A stretch of DNA of 64,000 bases, from positions 62,001 to 126,000 of the forward strand of contig CAVTBB010000001.1 of NCBI GenBank assembly GCA_963732855.1, written 5' to 3'. Positions 8,558 through 16,481 of the stretch are shown piece after piece (the first letter of the stretch is position 1; each line of letters opens with the position of its first letter). This stretch comes from DASXVU01 sp963732855. GTDB lineage: Archaea > Thermoplasmatota > Thermoplasmata > Methanomassiliicoccales > UBA472. The notes below the pieces were generated by a model. The model was not told the DNA's origin. It saw nothing but the letters and a program-made list of their open reading frames with translations, and did not search any database. The position numbers were made by a program, and so were the translations under genes.

Positions 8558-9313
8558 TCAGAAACGACCCTTGGACCCGCCGCCCCCGGTGCTGCCACCC
8601 CCGAAGCCGCCCCCGCCTCCACCCCTTCCGAATAGTAGGCCGATCCACAACAACGCCCTCCCTCTGGTGACCACCATGAGGACGATGAAGATCGCGATCG
8701 CAATGACCAGTTCGGTGCCGTTCAGAGGGATGAAGTCTATCGGGTAGGGACTGGGTGCGGGACCGGTGTTTATGTAATTGTCCACCAGTTCGAGTCCGAT
8801 CGAATATACGAACAGCCTGATCCCTTCCGAATAATTGCTCGGTTCGTCCAGGTATGGCACCAGGTATGTATTTTGTAGTTCCGTAAGCTTTGCTCCGTTG
8901 AGTATGCCTTCCACACCTTTTCCAGTGACCACCCGCCAGCTCTGATCTGCCGTCGAGAGGACGAATAGAACGCCATTGTCCTTACCTGTCTGCCCGATCC
9001 CATTCTTCTCGAAGACCTTGATCGCCAGGTCGTTGACTCCTACATGAACGCCGTTGTAATTCGTGCTGTTTACGATCAAAACGGCGATCTCGCAGGTGTT
9101 GTTAAGCTCCACACCATAGCAGAAATCATCCAGATCAAGATAGTCGGAATATGAGAGTACGTTCGTTTCATCCGTGACGTAATATTCCAGCTTGGGGACC
9201 CAGCTCGTATCTTCGGAATTCGATGGCTGAAGAATGATATACGCCCCGACCACGAATATGATTGCCATTACCAATACCACGGCGATGGCGGCGATCCGGG
9301 TGGAGCGGTTCAT
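8558..9313 (-). CDS. TPM-domain membrane protein (YgcG-like)
   Basis: This is a TPM-domain (YgcG/Psb32-type) protein, anchored by an N-terminal helix (AIAVVLVMAIIFVVGAYIIL) and by a second helix near the C-terminus. It ends in a Gly-rich tail (GGGGGGFGGGSTGGGG). The TPM fold is seen in VTDETNVLSYSDYLDLDDFC, the CEIAVLIVNSTNYNGV strand, and NGVLFVLSTADQSWRVVTGKG, which is the most conserved motif of the family. TPM domains work on the outer face of membranes and often pair with LemA, as here. I start it at the ATG giving MNRSTRIAA, 12 bases after the lemA stop, because longer versions run into lemA. It is the last gene of the seven-gene operon. Confidence 0.88.
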   Translation of the reverse strand: MNRSTRIAAIAVVLVMAIIFVVGAYIILQPSNSEDTSWVPKLEYYVTDETNVLSYSDYLDLDDFCYGVELNNTCEIAVLIVNSTNYNGVHVGVNDLAIKVFEKNGIGQTGKDNGVLFVLSTADQSWRVVTGKGVEGILNGAKLTELQNTYLVPYLDEPSNYSEGIRLFVYSIGLELVDNYINTGPAPSPYPIDFIPLNGTELVIAIAIFIVLMVVTRGRALLWIGLLFGRGGGGGGFGGGSTGGGGSKGRF

Positions 9314-9324
9314 CCTAGACCCTA

Positions 9325-9912
9325 TCAGAGGTTGAGCGCAGTCCCATCGTCGATTCCAGTGCCCCAATAGGTCTTCTCGCCGAAGCCGAACGATCCTGCG
9401 AGCAGGCTGTTAGGGAATGACTTGATGGCGGTGTTGTAGTCCTGCACGGCTCTGTTGTAGTTCGTCCTTGAATACGACAACTGCTCTTCCTGGTTAACGA
9501 TCTCACCCATGTATTGGCTGAACAATGCGTCGGCCTTCAGGTCGGGGTAGTTCTCCCAGGTCAGAACGATCTGGTTAAGCTGTCGATCGAGCTGATCGCT
9601 GGTGTTGGAAAGTTCCGCGGCCGATGCGCCGCTACTCGATTGATTCATCCATTGACTTCTCAGAGAGGTTATGTTCGTGAGGAGGCTGGACTCATAGATC
9701 GTGTAATTGTTCAGAGTGGAGAGCATGGCCGGCAGCACATTGAGCTTCACAGTATAACGGTTCTTGATCTCCGATAGCTTCGAGTTCACGTTCTGGTCCT
9801 TTCCCACGATGCCGTTGTATGCTAGGACCGTCCAAAGCAAGATGATGACGATCACGCCGACCGCGACGATCATGTAGATGGAACGTTTGTTGATGCCCGA
9901 CCCCTCTGCCAT
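9325..9912 (-). CDS. lemA: LemA family protein
   Basis: The 195-residue protein has one N-terminal membrane helix (SIYMIVAVGVIVIILLWTVL) followed directly by the LemA signature YNGIVGKDQNVNSKLSEIKN. After that comes a long helical bundle with LKADALFSQYMGEIVNQEEQL and the family end motif YNRAVQDYNTAIKSFPNSLLAGSFGF. LemA proteins are membrane-anchored helical proteins of unsettled role. They commonly sit beside TPM-domain proteins in bacteria and archaea, as here. It is the sixth gene of the operon, 77 bases after the zinc-ribbon gene and 12 bases before the TPM gene. Confidence 0.94.
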   Translation of the reverse strand: MAEGSGINKRSIYMIVAVGVIVIILLWTVLAYNGIVGKDQNVNSKLSEIKNRYTVKLNVLPAMLSTLNNYTIYESSLLTNITSLRSQWMNQSSSGASAAELSNTSDQLDRQLNQIVLTWENYPDLKADALFSQYMGEIVNQEEQLSYSRTNYNRAVQDYNTAIKSFPNSLLAGSFGFGEKTYWGTGIDDGTALNL

Positions 9913-9989
9913 GGCCTGGAGTAATCATTCTCTCGATATCAAACTTATCTATGGGGGAGAAGTGATGGAAGGGGTTTTCTCGTCAAACG

Positions 9990-10577
9990 TCAGAATGCTG
10001 GGACGAGCCCACGTTGCGTGCTGACGAACGGCAGGTATACTAGCTTGGCATCATGCACGGTCAGCGAGTAGTCCAGGTTTTGGAGCACTCCCGGTTTTTC
10101 TGCCTCGATCGTCACGATTACGAAATCGGCCATCTCTATGGCCTCCTCCCGTTTTACCGCCGTCGGCAATTTCGGTACCAGGCCGAAGTCCATCCTGGTG
10201 TTGTAGGGTGGCGGATTGACGGTGAAGTCCACCGCCATCGCCTTGAACCGGTCAACATCCATCTCCGAGGCCGGTATCCAGATGAACAGATTCCCGGAAT
10301 TGCCCTCGCCTCTCAGCCAATTGGAGAGCTTGCGGAACCCTCCGCCTGCGCTCTGGACGTTGTTGATGACGACAGTGGAATACATCCTCCAGAACGGCAC
10401 ATACACGCGGTCCGGAGGTGCGTTCACGTTGAAGTTGCCGATCTCTACGTCCAGGATCTGGATGCCGCCATTCCTGATGTGAATCGTACCGCAATTGGTG
10501 CAATGGAATACGGTGTCCTTCTGCTTCGAATAGATCGGGTTCCCGCACTTGGGGCATTTTACCTGTATCACCTGCAT
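9990..10577 (-). CDS. Soluble zinc-ribbon protein of the SPFH operon
   Basis: The N-terminal zinc ribbon has two CxxC pairs (KCPKCGNPIYS and FHCTNCGTIH) at about residues 9-33. About 160 residues of strand-rich sequence follow, with VYVPFWRMYSTVVI, NLFIWIPASEMDVDR and a C-terminal AKLVYLPFVSTQRG. The VYLPFW motif is shared with the two zinc-ribbon membrane proteins upstream, where a similar YIPFW or YFPIWTIDY segment occurs, so the three are probably related. Unlike them it has no membrane helix. Its start overlaps the stop of the 338-residue gene by one base (TGATG), showing tight translational coupling. Molecular role is unknown. Confidence 0.8.
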   Translation of the reverse strand: MQVIQVKCPKCGNPIYSKQKDTVFHCTNCGTIHIRNGGIQILDVEIGNFNVNAPPDRVYVPFWRMYSTVVINNVQSAGGGFRKLSNWLRGEGNSGNLFIWIPASEMDVDRFKAMAVDFTVNPPPYNTRMDFGLVPKLPTAVKREEAIEMADFVIVTIEAEKPGVLQNLDYSLTVHDAKLVYLPFVSTQRGLVPAF

Positions 10578-11593
10578 CAGATATCACCCCAGTTGTTGCC
10601 GCCGGACCTTCCCCCACTCATCTGCGAGGCGATCCCTTTCAGATCGTTCAGCTTGAAACCCCGGTCGGAGAATTCGCCCTCACTGATCTCCGAACCGTGC
10701 CGGAAGAACAGGTAGGTCCCAACCATGACGATCAAGCCGACGATAAAGCATCCCGCCGCCGCCTCGATGGAATTGCTGGCAATGATGACCCCGACCGCCC
10801 CGAGCAGGCCGCCGATGGATGTTCCAGCCGTTACTGCCAGACTTTGGAACAGAGGATCACCCGGAGCCCTTCCAGAGAGCACGTTCCCGGTAACGCCGTC
10901 GACGGTGTTCAGGTACATCCGGTCCCGGTAAGAGTAGCGGACCACCCAGACAGGGTAGTAGACCATCGACATAGATTTGGGGAAGACGTGCACCCGTTCG
11001 AACGTGATGTGCGGTACGTGGGCATCGGCCCGGGCATTGGACATTGCGCTTTCCCTTGCGTGTGTCGTCGCGTCATCCTTGCTGGTCGTCGACTCGAAGG
11101 TCGGGATCATCTGGAAATCGGTCAGGGCAGTTTCCCCGTCCATGTTCTTCATCGTCCTGATGCCCAGGTCACCTGGGTCACAGGCTATCTCGGAGAAACG
11201 GTAGTCACGGAGCACTAGCTCCTCCTTCGGGATCCTCTCGGTATAAGTGCGCTTGCCATCGCTGTGGGTCCTTTCCTCATATCCGCATATCCAGCCAGCG
11301 ACTCGCGTCGTAGTGCTCCAGAACGGTATGTAGATGGGATAGCATTCGGTCACCTGGCCGACCTTCTTCAGATCGCGTGCCTTGAAGCCTTTCTTCCACC
11401 ATTTGGCCGAAGCCATTACAGCCGTATCTCGGGTGATCAGGTTCTTGAACGATATCGTCGTGACTCCTGCGTCACCCTCCACGAATAGCATCGAACCACA
11501 ATACGGGCAGTTGACGGTATTCTCCCCTTCGACCACCTTGATGGCCCCGCCGCAGGCAGGACAATTCAAACCTACTTCGATGCCCATGGTCAC
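10577..11593 (-). CDS. Zinc-ribbon membrane protein A of the SPFH operon
   Basis: A 338-residue protein with an N-terminal zinc ribbon (LNCPACGGAIKV and VNCPYCGSML), a large strand-rich soluble region, and two adjacent hydrophobic helices near the C-terminus (LAVTAGTSIGGLLGAVGVII and AAGCFIVGLIVMVGTYLFF). The soluble part carries two PFW-type motifs (YPIYIPFWSTTTRVAGW and VYYPVWVVRYSYRDRMY), each followed by a conserved aromatic-rich strand; these recur in its neighbours. The first gene in this trio overlaps its start by four bases (ATGA). Comparable zinc-ribbon membrane proteins (YdjG type) sit next to SPFH proteins in Bacillus. I infer a membrane-stress or scaffold role from context only. 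Confidence 0.8.
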   Translation of the reverse strand: MTMGIEVGLNCPACGGAIKVVEGENTVNCPYCGSMLFVEGDAGVTTISFKNLITRDTAVMASAKWWKKGFKARDLKKVGQVTECYPIYIPFWSTTTRVAGWICGYEERTHSDGKRTYTERIPKEELVLRDYRFSEIACDPGDLGIRTMKNMDGETALTDFQMIPTFESTTSKDDATTHARESAMSNARADAHVPHITFERVHVFPKSMSMVYYPVWVVRYSYRDRMYLNTVDGVTGNVLSGRAPGDPLFQSLAVTAGTSIGGLLGAVGVIIASNSIEAAAGCFIVGLIVMVGTYLFFRHGSEISEGEFSDRGFKLNDLKGIASQMSGGRSGGNNWGDI

Positions 11594-12339
11594 ATCCTCT
11601 TCGCAACATAGTAAGCGACGCCAAATACAGCCAAGACGGTCACAAGCATCATGATCACGGCCAATCCGAACATGTTTGTGCTGTTGGCAAATATTCCCTC
11701 AGCGATGAACGCGATGAAACCGACGATGGCTACCAACAGATATGCGGCCGAGCTCCGAGTTGGGAACTCCGCCGCGAAAACCTCGCCGGAGGTTGCGCTC
11801 ACAACCACCTTGTAGCGCTTCTGCTCGAACACGTAATCGATGGTCCAGATCGGGAAGTATACCAACGACTGCTCCTTCGGTTTGCCGGGCAAGCTGCCCA
11901 TGTAAGATGACATCTCGATGTCTGGCTTGATCAGCTCGGCTCCACCGGTGTCGAACTTGTTGTCGAACACCTTCATGTCACCAGCTGGGACCTTTAGACT
12001 GTGCAGTCCGGGCAAGGTGGTCGAACCGGCCGGCTCCACCTGCACCTGTTCAACACCGTTGACATCACGCTTGAACAGGTAGACCGGAAAATACTCCTTT
12101 TTAGTCCCGACCACCTGGGCCAGCTTGTCCAGGTCCTTTGCCTTCGTGGGTCCGCTGGCCCATCGCCGGAACGTGCCAATGGAATTGTTCTGGTCCATCA
12201 TGAACGGGACCGCGTAGTAGAAGCCAGCCCCACTCTTATCGAGGTAGATCAAGGAACCGCAGTACGTGCACTGGATGAACTTGTCCTTAGCGTCGAACTC
12301 GACAGGTGCCGCGCATTTGGGGCATTTGATGCTTGCCAT
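11590..12339 (-). CDS. Zinc-ribbon membrane protein B of the SPFH operon
   Basis: 249 residues: an N-terminal zinc ribbon (IKCPKCAAPVEF and IQCTYCGSLIYL), a strand-rich soluble domain with VPFMMDQNNSIGTFRRWASGP and the paired motifs EYFPVYLFKRDV and LVYFPIWTIDYVFEQKRYKV, then two hydrophobic helices at the C-terminus (AAYLLVAIVGFIAFIAEGIF and MFGLAVIMMLVTVLAVFGVAYYV). It is a shorter relative of the 338-residue protein that follows, probably a duplication. It begins 10 bases after the SPFH gene and its stop overlaps the next start (ATGA). Function is unknown. The constant association of this protein type with SPFH suggests it binds it at the membrane. Confidence 0.8.
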   Translation of the reverse strand: MASIKCPKCAAPVEFDAKDKFIQCTYCGSLIYLDKSGAGFYYAVPFMMDQNNSIGTFRRWASGPTKAKDLDKLAQVVGTKKEYFPVYLFKRDVNGVEQVQVEPAGSTTLPGLHSLKVPAGDMKVFDNKFDTGGAELIKPDIEMSSYMGSLPGKPKEQSLVYFPIWTIDYVFEQKRYKVVVSATSGEVFAAEFPTRSSAAYLLVAIVGFIAFIAEGIFANSTNMFGLAVIMMLVTVLAVFGVAYYVAKRM

Positions 12340-12349
12340 CAGGTGTCCC

Positions 12350-13471
12350 TCAGAAGGTCGTTCCGCATTCGCCGCAGAACTTCGCGTTCGGGGCGGATTC
12401 CGTACCGCACTTCGGGCACTTCTTGGTCGCTTTCATCGATGTCCCGCATTCGGGGCAGAACTTGGCGTCGGCGTTCACCTTGGTGCCGCACTTCGGGCAC
12501 GGGACGGTCTCGACGATCAGCTTTCCGCCGCACGAATTGCAGAACTTTGCGCCAACTACATTCGACGCACCGCACTTAGGACAGAGCAGGACCTGCTGCG
12601 GAGCCGGCGGTGCCGCACCAGGCGCTGGTTGCTGCTGGCCGCTCCTCATGGCATCGACCATTGTGTAGCCCATGCCGATACCGGCACCGACCCCCACTCC
12701 GGCCGCGGCCGCTCCTCCGGCCGGGTTCGAAGCGGCCTCCCGCATGGCCTGTCCACTTTGGTACTGGGCATAGTTCGTCCCAGTTATCTGCATTGAAGCC
12801 CTGGTGTCGACCGCCTTTTGGACCTCGTCGGGCAGGGAGACGTAAAGACCGGATATCTTCTCGATGCCAACACCGTATGGCCCGAAGTGGTCATTGGTCT
12901 TCGACAGAACCACTTGCTCGATGTTCGGCAGGTTGCTGGCCAGGTCCGCGACACCCATGCCCTCGTTCTTCATGTCGCCAAGGGCGGCATAGATCAACAG
13001 TACCATCTGTTCCTTGATGCGTTCCTCGATCTCCGCACTGGTGGCGAAATTGAGCGTACCCACGAACTGGTTAACGAAGTTCTCCGGGTTCGATACCTTA
13101 TACCTGAACTCACCGAACACTCTGAGGTTGACCATCCCGAACTCCTTGTCCCGGAACTGGAAGGGTTGCTTAGAGCCGAACTTGCCATCGAACGCGCGCT
13201 TCTGAAGGTATACGACCTCCGCTTGCTGCTGCGCTCCTGACAATGCCTTGACCAATTTCCCCACAATCGGGGCGTTCAGGTCAGTTAAAGCATAACGGTC
13301 CGGTCTGTCCATGTATGCAAGGACCTTTCCGTCCCGGTAGAAAGCGGCTATCTCGTCCTCGCGGACCACGATATTGTCCCCATACTTGATGTTCCGGTTC
13401 ATGCGGAACATGATGTTGAGACGCTTGTCCTGGTCCTCCCACTTGAAAGTATCAGCGCCAATTAAGCTCAT
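12350..13471 (-). CDS. SPFH-domain protein with three C-terminal zinc ribbons
   Basis: This is a 373-residue SPFH (band 7-like) protein of the virion-core / YdjI type. The N-terminal SPFH core (about residues 20-225) includes YGDNIVVREDEIAAFYRDGKV, VNLRVFGEFRYKVSNPENFV and GVGIEKISGLYVSLPDEVQ. A Gly/Ala-rich linker follows. The C-terminus then has three zinc ribbons, each with two CxxC pairs: LCPKCGASN/FCNSCGGKL, PCPKCGTKV/FCPECGTSM and KCPKCGTES/FCGECGTTF. It lacks the usual N-terminal membrane hairpin, so it is probably held at the membrane by the zinc-ribbon membrane proteins encoded next. SPFH proteins form large oligomeric membrane scaffolds. It is the second gene of the operon, 6 bases after the 177-residue gene. 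Confidence 0.9.
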   Translation of the reverse strand: MSLIGADTFKWEDQDKRLNIMFRMNRNIKYGDNIVVREDEIAAFYRDGKVLAYMDRPDRYALTDLNAPIVGKLVKALSGAQQQAEVVYLQKRAFDGKFGSKQPFQFRDKEFGMVNLRVFGEFRYKVSNPENFVNQFVGTLNFATSAEIEERIKEQMVLLIYAALGDMKNEGMGVADLASNLPNIEQVVLSKTNDHFGPYGVGIEKISGLYVSLPDEVQKAVDTRASMQITGTNYAQYQSGQAMREAASNPAGGAAAAGVGVGAGIGMGYTMVDAMRSGQQQPAPGAAPPAPQQVLLCPKCGASNVVGAKFCNSCGGKLIVETVPCPKCGTKVNADAKFCPECGTSMKATKKCPKCGTESAPNAKFCGECGTTF

Positions 13472-13477
13472 TCAGAA

Positions 13478-14011
13478 TCACACCCCTATTCCCTGGATAG
13501 TGGAGATGCGCTTGGCGAACTTCTCTTCGAACCCAGTGATACGCATCTTCACATTCTTGAGATGCTCTTTGACCTTTGGGTCCTCATTGTTATCCACTGC
13601 GCTACGCAGGTAACCGATCGATTGCTCGATGAAATTGATGCTCTCGACCATCCCGGCGTCATACTCGTAGAGCATGTTCAGCTCCGGCACCCCGATGGAT
13701 ATGTCGGACGCGATGCCCGAGTACCCCGACTCACCGTGTGCTACCAGACCTTCAACCTTTTTGTACTGGTTGATGATGCCGCCAATAGGCTGCAGGTTCT
13801 TGGACATAGGATTGTTGGTTACCATCGTCTGCCTGAACTCCTCCAATTCCTTGCGCTGGAGCGCGAGCCGCTTGCCGAGCTCAAGCCTCAGTATCTTGTC
13901 TGAGTCCCTGAGGTCGTCCTTCTGCCTATAACCGCGATATCCTGGGACCATAAGCTGGATCTTTTTGATCAAGCCCCGGTCTTCCTCAACCTTTTGCCTG
14001 ATGTCTGGCAT
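13478..14011 (-). CDS. Coiled-coil protein leading the SPFH operon
   Basis: I do not recognise the family of this 177-residue, highly charged, helical protein. It has no membrane segment and no Cys motif. Sequence such as KVEEDRGLIKKIQLMVPGYRGYRQKDDLRDSDKILR and LGKRLALQRKELEEFRQTM suggests long coiled coils, and the GYRGYR box may be a turn. It is the first gene of the seven-gene operon. In the bacterial ydj-type cluster this position is taken by a PspA-like coiled-coil protein, so it is the natural candidate for an equivalent, but I see no PspA signature. The ATG is preceded by AGAAGGGG at a good distance. Confidence 0.75.
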   Translation of the reverse strand: MPDIRQKVEEDRGLIKKIQLMVPGYRGYRQKDDLRDSDKILRLELGKRLALQRKELEEFRQTMVTNNPMSKNLQPIGGIINQYKKVEGLVAHGESGYSGIASDISIGVPELNMLYEYDAGMVESINFIEQSIGYLRSAVDNNEDPKVKEHLKNVKMRITGFEEKFAKRISTIQGIGV

Positions 14012-14092
14012 GGTGAACCCCTTCTAACTGGAAGGCCATATGGTCTAGCTAGGCTATTAAAATGTCGTCATTGCTCCTGGTCAACCTGAAAA

Positions 14093-14791
14093 TTAGGGGA
14101 TGGTAGTGATCACCTTTTCCTTGCTCAGGTACCGAGCCAGATAGAATGTGAAGGTCAGGAGGGCGACCGCCACCAGGAACATTATCGCAATCATTGCCAG
14201 GGTTATGGCGCCGGAACCACCGACCAGTTGTCCCGCCACTGAGATGCCGATGAAAAGGCCGAGGAACGTGAATATCCCGATGACGGTGTTCTCCTTCATC
14301 CCCAGGAGCAACTGGGAGTATCCGATCAGTCCCACCACCGCGGCGGTGAACAATGGCACGGTGATGATGATATGCACTAGGATGATGAGTGACGGAAGCA
14401 GGAGCGCATTGGCCGCCATGCTGGCAAGCAAGATAACGAACGCGATAGAAATGAGCGATGCCAGGTATGCCACGACCGCTACCCCGATCAATTTCCCTAG
14501 CCATATCGTACGGAGGTCCAGCGGAGTGCAGAGCAGCGTCTCGATCACCCCATCCCTCTTCTCGCTTGAGAACACCGTTCCGGTCAGGAGATATCCCATT
14601 AGTGCGCCGAGCATAGGTGCCATGAAGAAGAGTTGCTTGCTCAGCGAGTCGGAGGTCGTTCCCGCGACCGATTGACCATTCAATAGACCGAACCAAAGGG
14701 CGAAGAACACCGTCGAGATGATCGTCCCCTTGGAGGATGTGATCTCCCCCATCTCCTTCAACGCCACGATCTTCACCTGGTTCCAGTTCAA
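14093..14791 (-). CDS. ABC-2 type transporter permease
   Basis: This 232-residue membrane subunit has six predicted helices and an N-terminal amphipathic segment (QVKIVALKEMGEITSSKGT) typical of ABC-2 exporters. The conserved SSEKRDGVIETLLCTPLDLRTIWLGK motif, the coupling region of NatB/CcmB-like permeases, lies between helices 2 and 3. It overlaps the ATP-binding gene by four bases (14788-14791), so they form one exporter with at least two copies of each subunit. The substrate is unknown; Na+ export, lipid export or drug export are all known for this class. Confidence 0.88.
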   Translation of the reverse strand: MNWNQVKIVALKEMGEITSSKGTIISTVFFALWFGLLNGQSVAGTTSDSLSKQLFFMAPMLGALMGYLLTGTVFSSEKRDGVIETLLCTPLDLRTIWLGKLIGVAVVAYLASLISIAFVILLASMAANALLLPSLIILVHIIITVPLFTAAVVGLIGYSQLLLGMKENTVIGIFTFLGLFIGISVAGQLVGGSGAITLAMIAIMFLVAVALLTFTFYLARYLSKEKVITTIP

Positions 14792-15717
14792 GGTCCCGCC
14801 CCCGCCTGCTTGATGATGTCGATGTACACTTCTTCGAGCGACATCTTCATTTTTTTCGCCTCGGTCACCCGTACCTCGTTCTTTACTAACGTTTCGATCA
14901 GGTCCTCGGCCGGGACCGAGTCACTCGCCACTTGGACGACGATGCCATTGTTGAAGACACCTTCTCCCCCGATCAACGTTGTCAGCACCATCTGGGCCTT
15001 GCGAGCCATGTCCTCATCGCGGAAGGTGAACTCCATCATCGGGCGGCTATAAGTGGATCGCATGTTCTCGACGGTATCGTATGCGCGGATCGTTCCATGT
15101 TGCAGGATCGCGATCCTGTTGCAGACCCGTTGCACCTCATCCAGGTTGTGCGAGTTAAGGAACACCGTGATCCTCTTCTTTCTTGACATCTCCAGTATGA
15201 TGTCACGCATCATCTTTTGCGCCTCTGGGTCGAGACCGGACGAAGGCTCATCGAGAAACATGATCTCTGGGTCATGCAACATAGCCCTGGCTAGCCCCAG
15301 TCTCTGCTTCATTCCCTTGGAGAACTTGCCGGCCTTCTGATCCCGGCGGTCGGAAAGTCCAACCAGCTCAAGCTGCTCCTCGATGCGCCTCTCCACATCC
15401 TCGACGCCGTAGAGTCGAGCGAAATATTGCAGATTGTCATGAGCTGTCAGCCTGTCATAGATCCCATTCTTTTCTAGCAGGACACCTACTCGCTTTCTCA
15501 TCTCACCGTCCGTCGCCATGTCGCTGCCGCGGATGAGGGCCTCCCCCTGGGTCGGCTTCAGAAGACCGAGCATGATTCTCATGGTGGTCGTCTTGCCCGC
15601 TCCATTTGGTCCCAGGTATCCGAATATGTCCCCCTCCTCCACCCGAAAATTCACATTATTTAGGACCCAACGGTCCTCAAACGATTTGGAAAGACCTCTG
15701 ACCTCAATGACGCTCAT
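14788..15717 (-). CDS. ABC transporter ATP-binding protein
   Basis: A 309-residue ATPase of the ABC-2 (CcmA/NatA) class. The Walker A motif GPNGAGKTTT, Q-loop region, signature FSKGMKQRLGLA and Walker B IMFLDEPSSGLDP with the following H-loop (LNSHNLDEVQ) are complete, so it should be active. After the ABC domain (about residues 1-215) comes a C-terminal regulatory region of about 90 residues ending in LIETLVKNEVRVTEAKKMKMSLEEVYID, the form found in multidrug and antibiotic exporters. Its stop overlaps the permease start. It powers the permease encoded downstream. Confidence 0.95.
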   Translation of the reverse strand: MSVIEVRGLSKSFEDRWVLNNVNFRVEEGDIFGYLGPNGAGKTTTMRIMLGLLKPTQGEALIRGSDMATDGEMRKRVGVLLEKNGIYDRLTAHDNLQYFARLYGVEDVERRIEEQLELVGLSDRRDQKAGKFSKGMKQRLGLARAMLHDPEIMFLDEPSSGLDPEAQKMMRDIILEMSRKKRITVFLNSHNLDEVQRVCNRIAILQHGTIRAYDTVENMRSTYSRPMMEFTFRDEDMARKAQMVLTTLIGGEGVFNNGIVVQVASDSVPAEDLIETLVKNEVRVTEAKKMKMSLEEVYIDIIKQAGAGP

Positions 15718-16071
15718 GCACCTTACTCTCCAGTCAAACAGTAATAGTAATTTTTTCTTCCTTTTTCCACTTAGCGCCTACCGATAACGAGATTGGTTAT
15801 TATTAGAGCGACTATAGTCGATTAGATCGGTCTATCGTCTTCCATTTCCGCTCCAATGCAGAATGGTGAACATCGATGTATCACTACCCCGGCCTGATGA
15901 TGCTCTGTCTGGACTTTACAGATTAGCACATCAATACTTTGCCAGGTTGGTCTTTCGGTATAAGGTGATCTTGCCAGCAGAAATTTCGTAATGTGAAAAT
16001 GATAACTCATAAGGATACGATCTCGGCCGATCTATCCTTGACTTTACGATTATCCTAGCAAATAAACATAA

Positions 16072-16390
16072 GGTATATTATTCAAAGAGTAATATCCAAT
16101 AGTAGGATGGTTTATCCATCCATCCGCCCCTTATCCAGATATGAAATGACTTAGCATTGTATCCCCTCCAACAGCATCCAATGAGAGACCGAAACTACAA
16201 AAGCATTAATATCGACTAACGCATTGACTTTTTGCTCAGCTAAGGGGAAATGAGCTGGAATTCGTTCAGGGAACGAAAAGCGGACTTTCTTAGGAGGAGA
16301 GGATCGCATAGGAGCGGTGAGGCACCGGCCCGGAGCTCCAAACGCCTTCCAAACCAAGGTACGAGGTCAAAAATGGCCTCTACCTTTTTA
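16072..16390 (+). ncRNA. Candidate structured non-coding RNA
   Basis: Successive inverted repeats occur on one strand. At 16072-16096, ATATTATTC pairs with GAGTAATAT, with a GG/CC base. At 16105-16121, GGATGG pairs with CCATCC. At 16234-16255, GCTCA pairs with TGAGC. At 16261-16277 there is a perfect seven-base stem TTCGTTC/GAACGAA with an AGG loop. At 16311-16339, GGAGC/GCTCC encloses GGTG/CACC, also with an AGG loop. At 16363-16380, GAGGTC pairs with GGCCTC and is followed by TACCTTTTTA. No protein reading frame fits. The hairpins are seen; that they form one transcript is inferred. I could not match it to RNase P, SRP or a known riboswitch. It might instead be a long leader of the gene at 16482. 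Confidence 0.3.
16363..16390 (+). terminator. Hairpin plus T-run, terminator-like
   Basis: A six-base stem (GAGGTC with GGCCTC, one G-T pair, AAAAAT loop) is followed by TACCTTTTTA. The T-rich tail after a stem is the usual form of an intrinsic terminator. It lies 90 bases before the YyaL-like gene and would end the candidate RNA upstream. Confidence 0.35.
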
Positions 16391-16481
16391 GATATCTTCT
16401 CATGATTGTCGATTCAGAATTTTCTTGACGCATACCTTAATCTAATCAGGATTGGAATTCCTGGGTTATCAGAGGTAATCC

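Larger units (their letters stand above)
15718..16481. other. Gene-free region with several hairpins
   Basis: This 760-base gap lies between divergent genes: the ABC transporter ATPase and the YyaL-like protein. Short open frames here (15822-16010 and 16151-16357, both minus) show no start signals or protein-like features, so I reject them. The right half has a series of perfect short hairpins and a terminator-like end and is listed separately as a candidate structured RNA. Promoters for both flanking genes must also lie here. Confidence 0.5.

Noticed and set aside
11742..13266. Long open frames on the opposite strand of the zinc-ribbon and SPFH genes
   Set aside because: They are rich in Arg, Pro and His and mirror the codons of the real genes; none has a domain.
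15822..16010. 62-residue minus-strand open frame in the gap after the ABC transporter
   Set aside because: Lacks a ribosome-binding site and any protein-like pattern; surrounding DNA is A+T-rich promoter-like.
16151..16357. 68-residue minus-strand open frame in the hairpin region
   Set aside because: No recognisable features and it lies over hairpins that fit a plus-strand RNA better.
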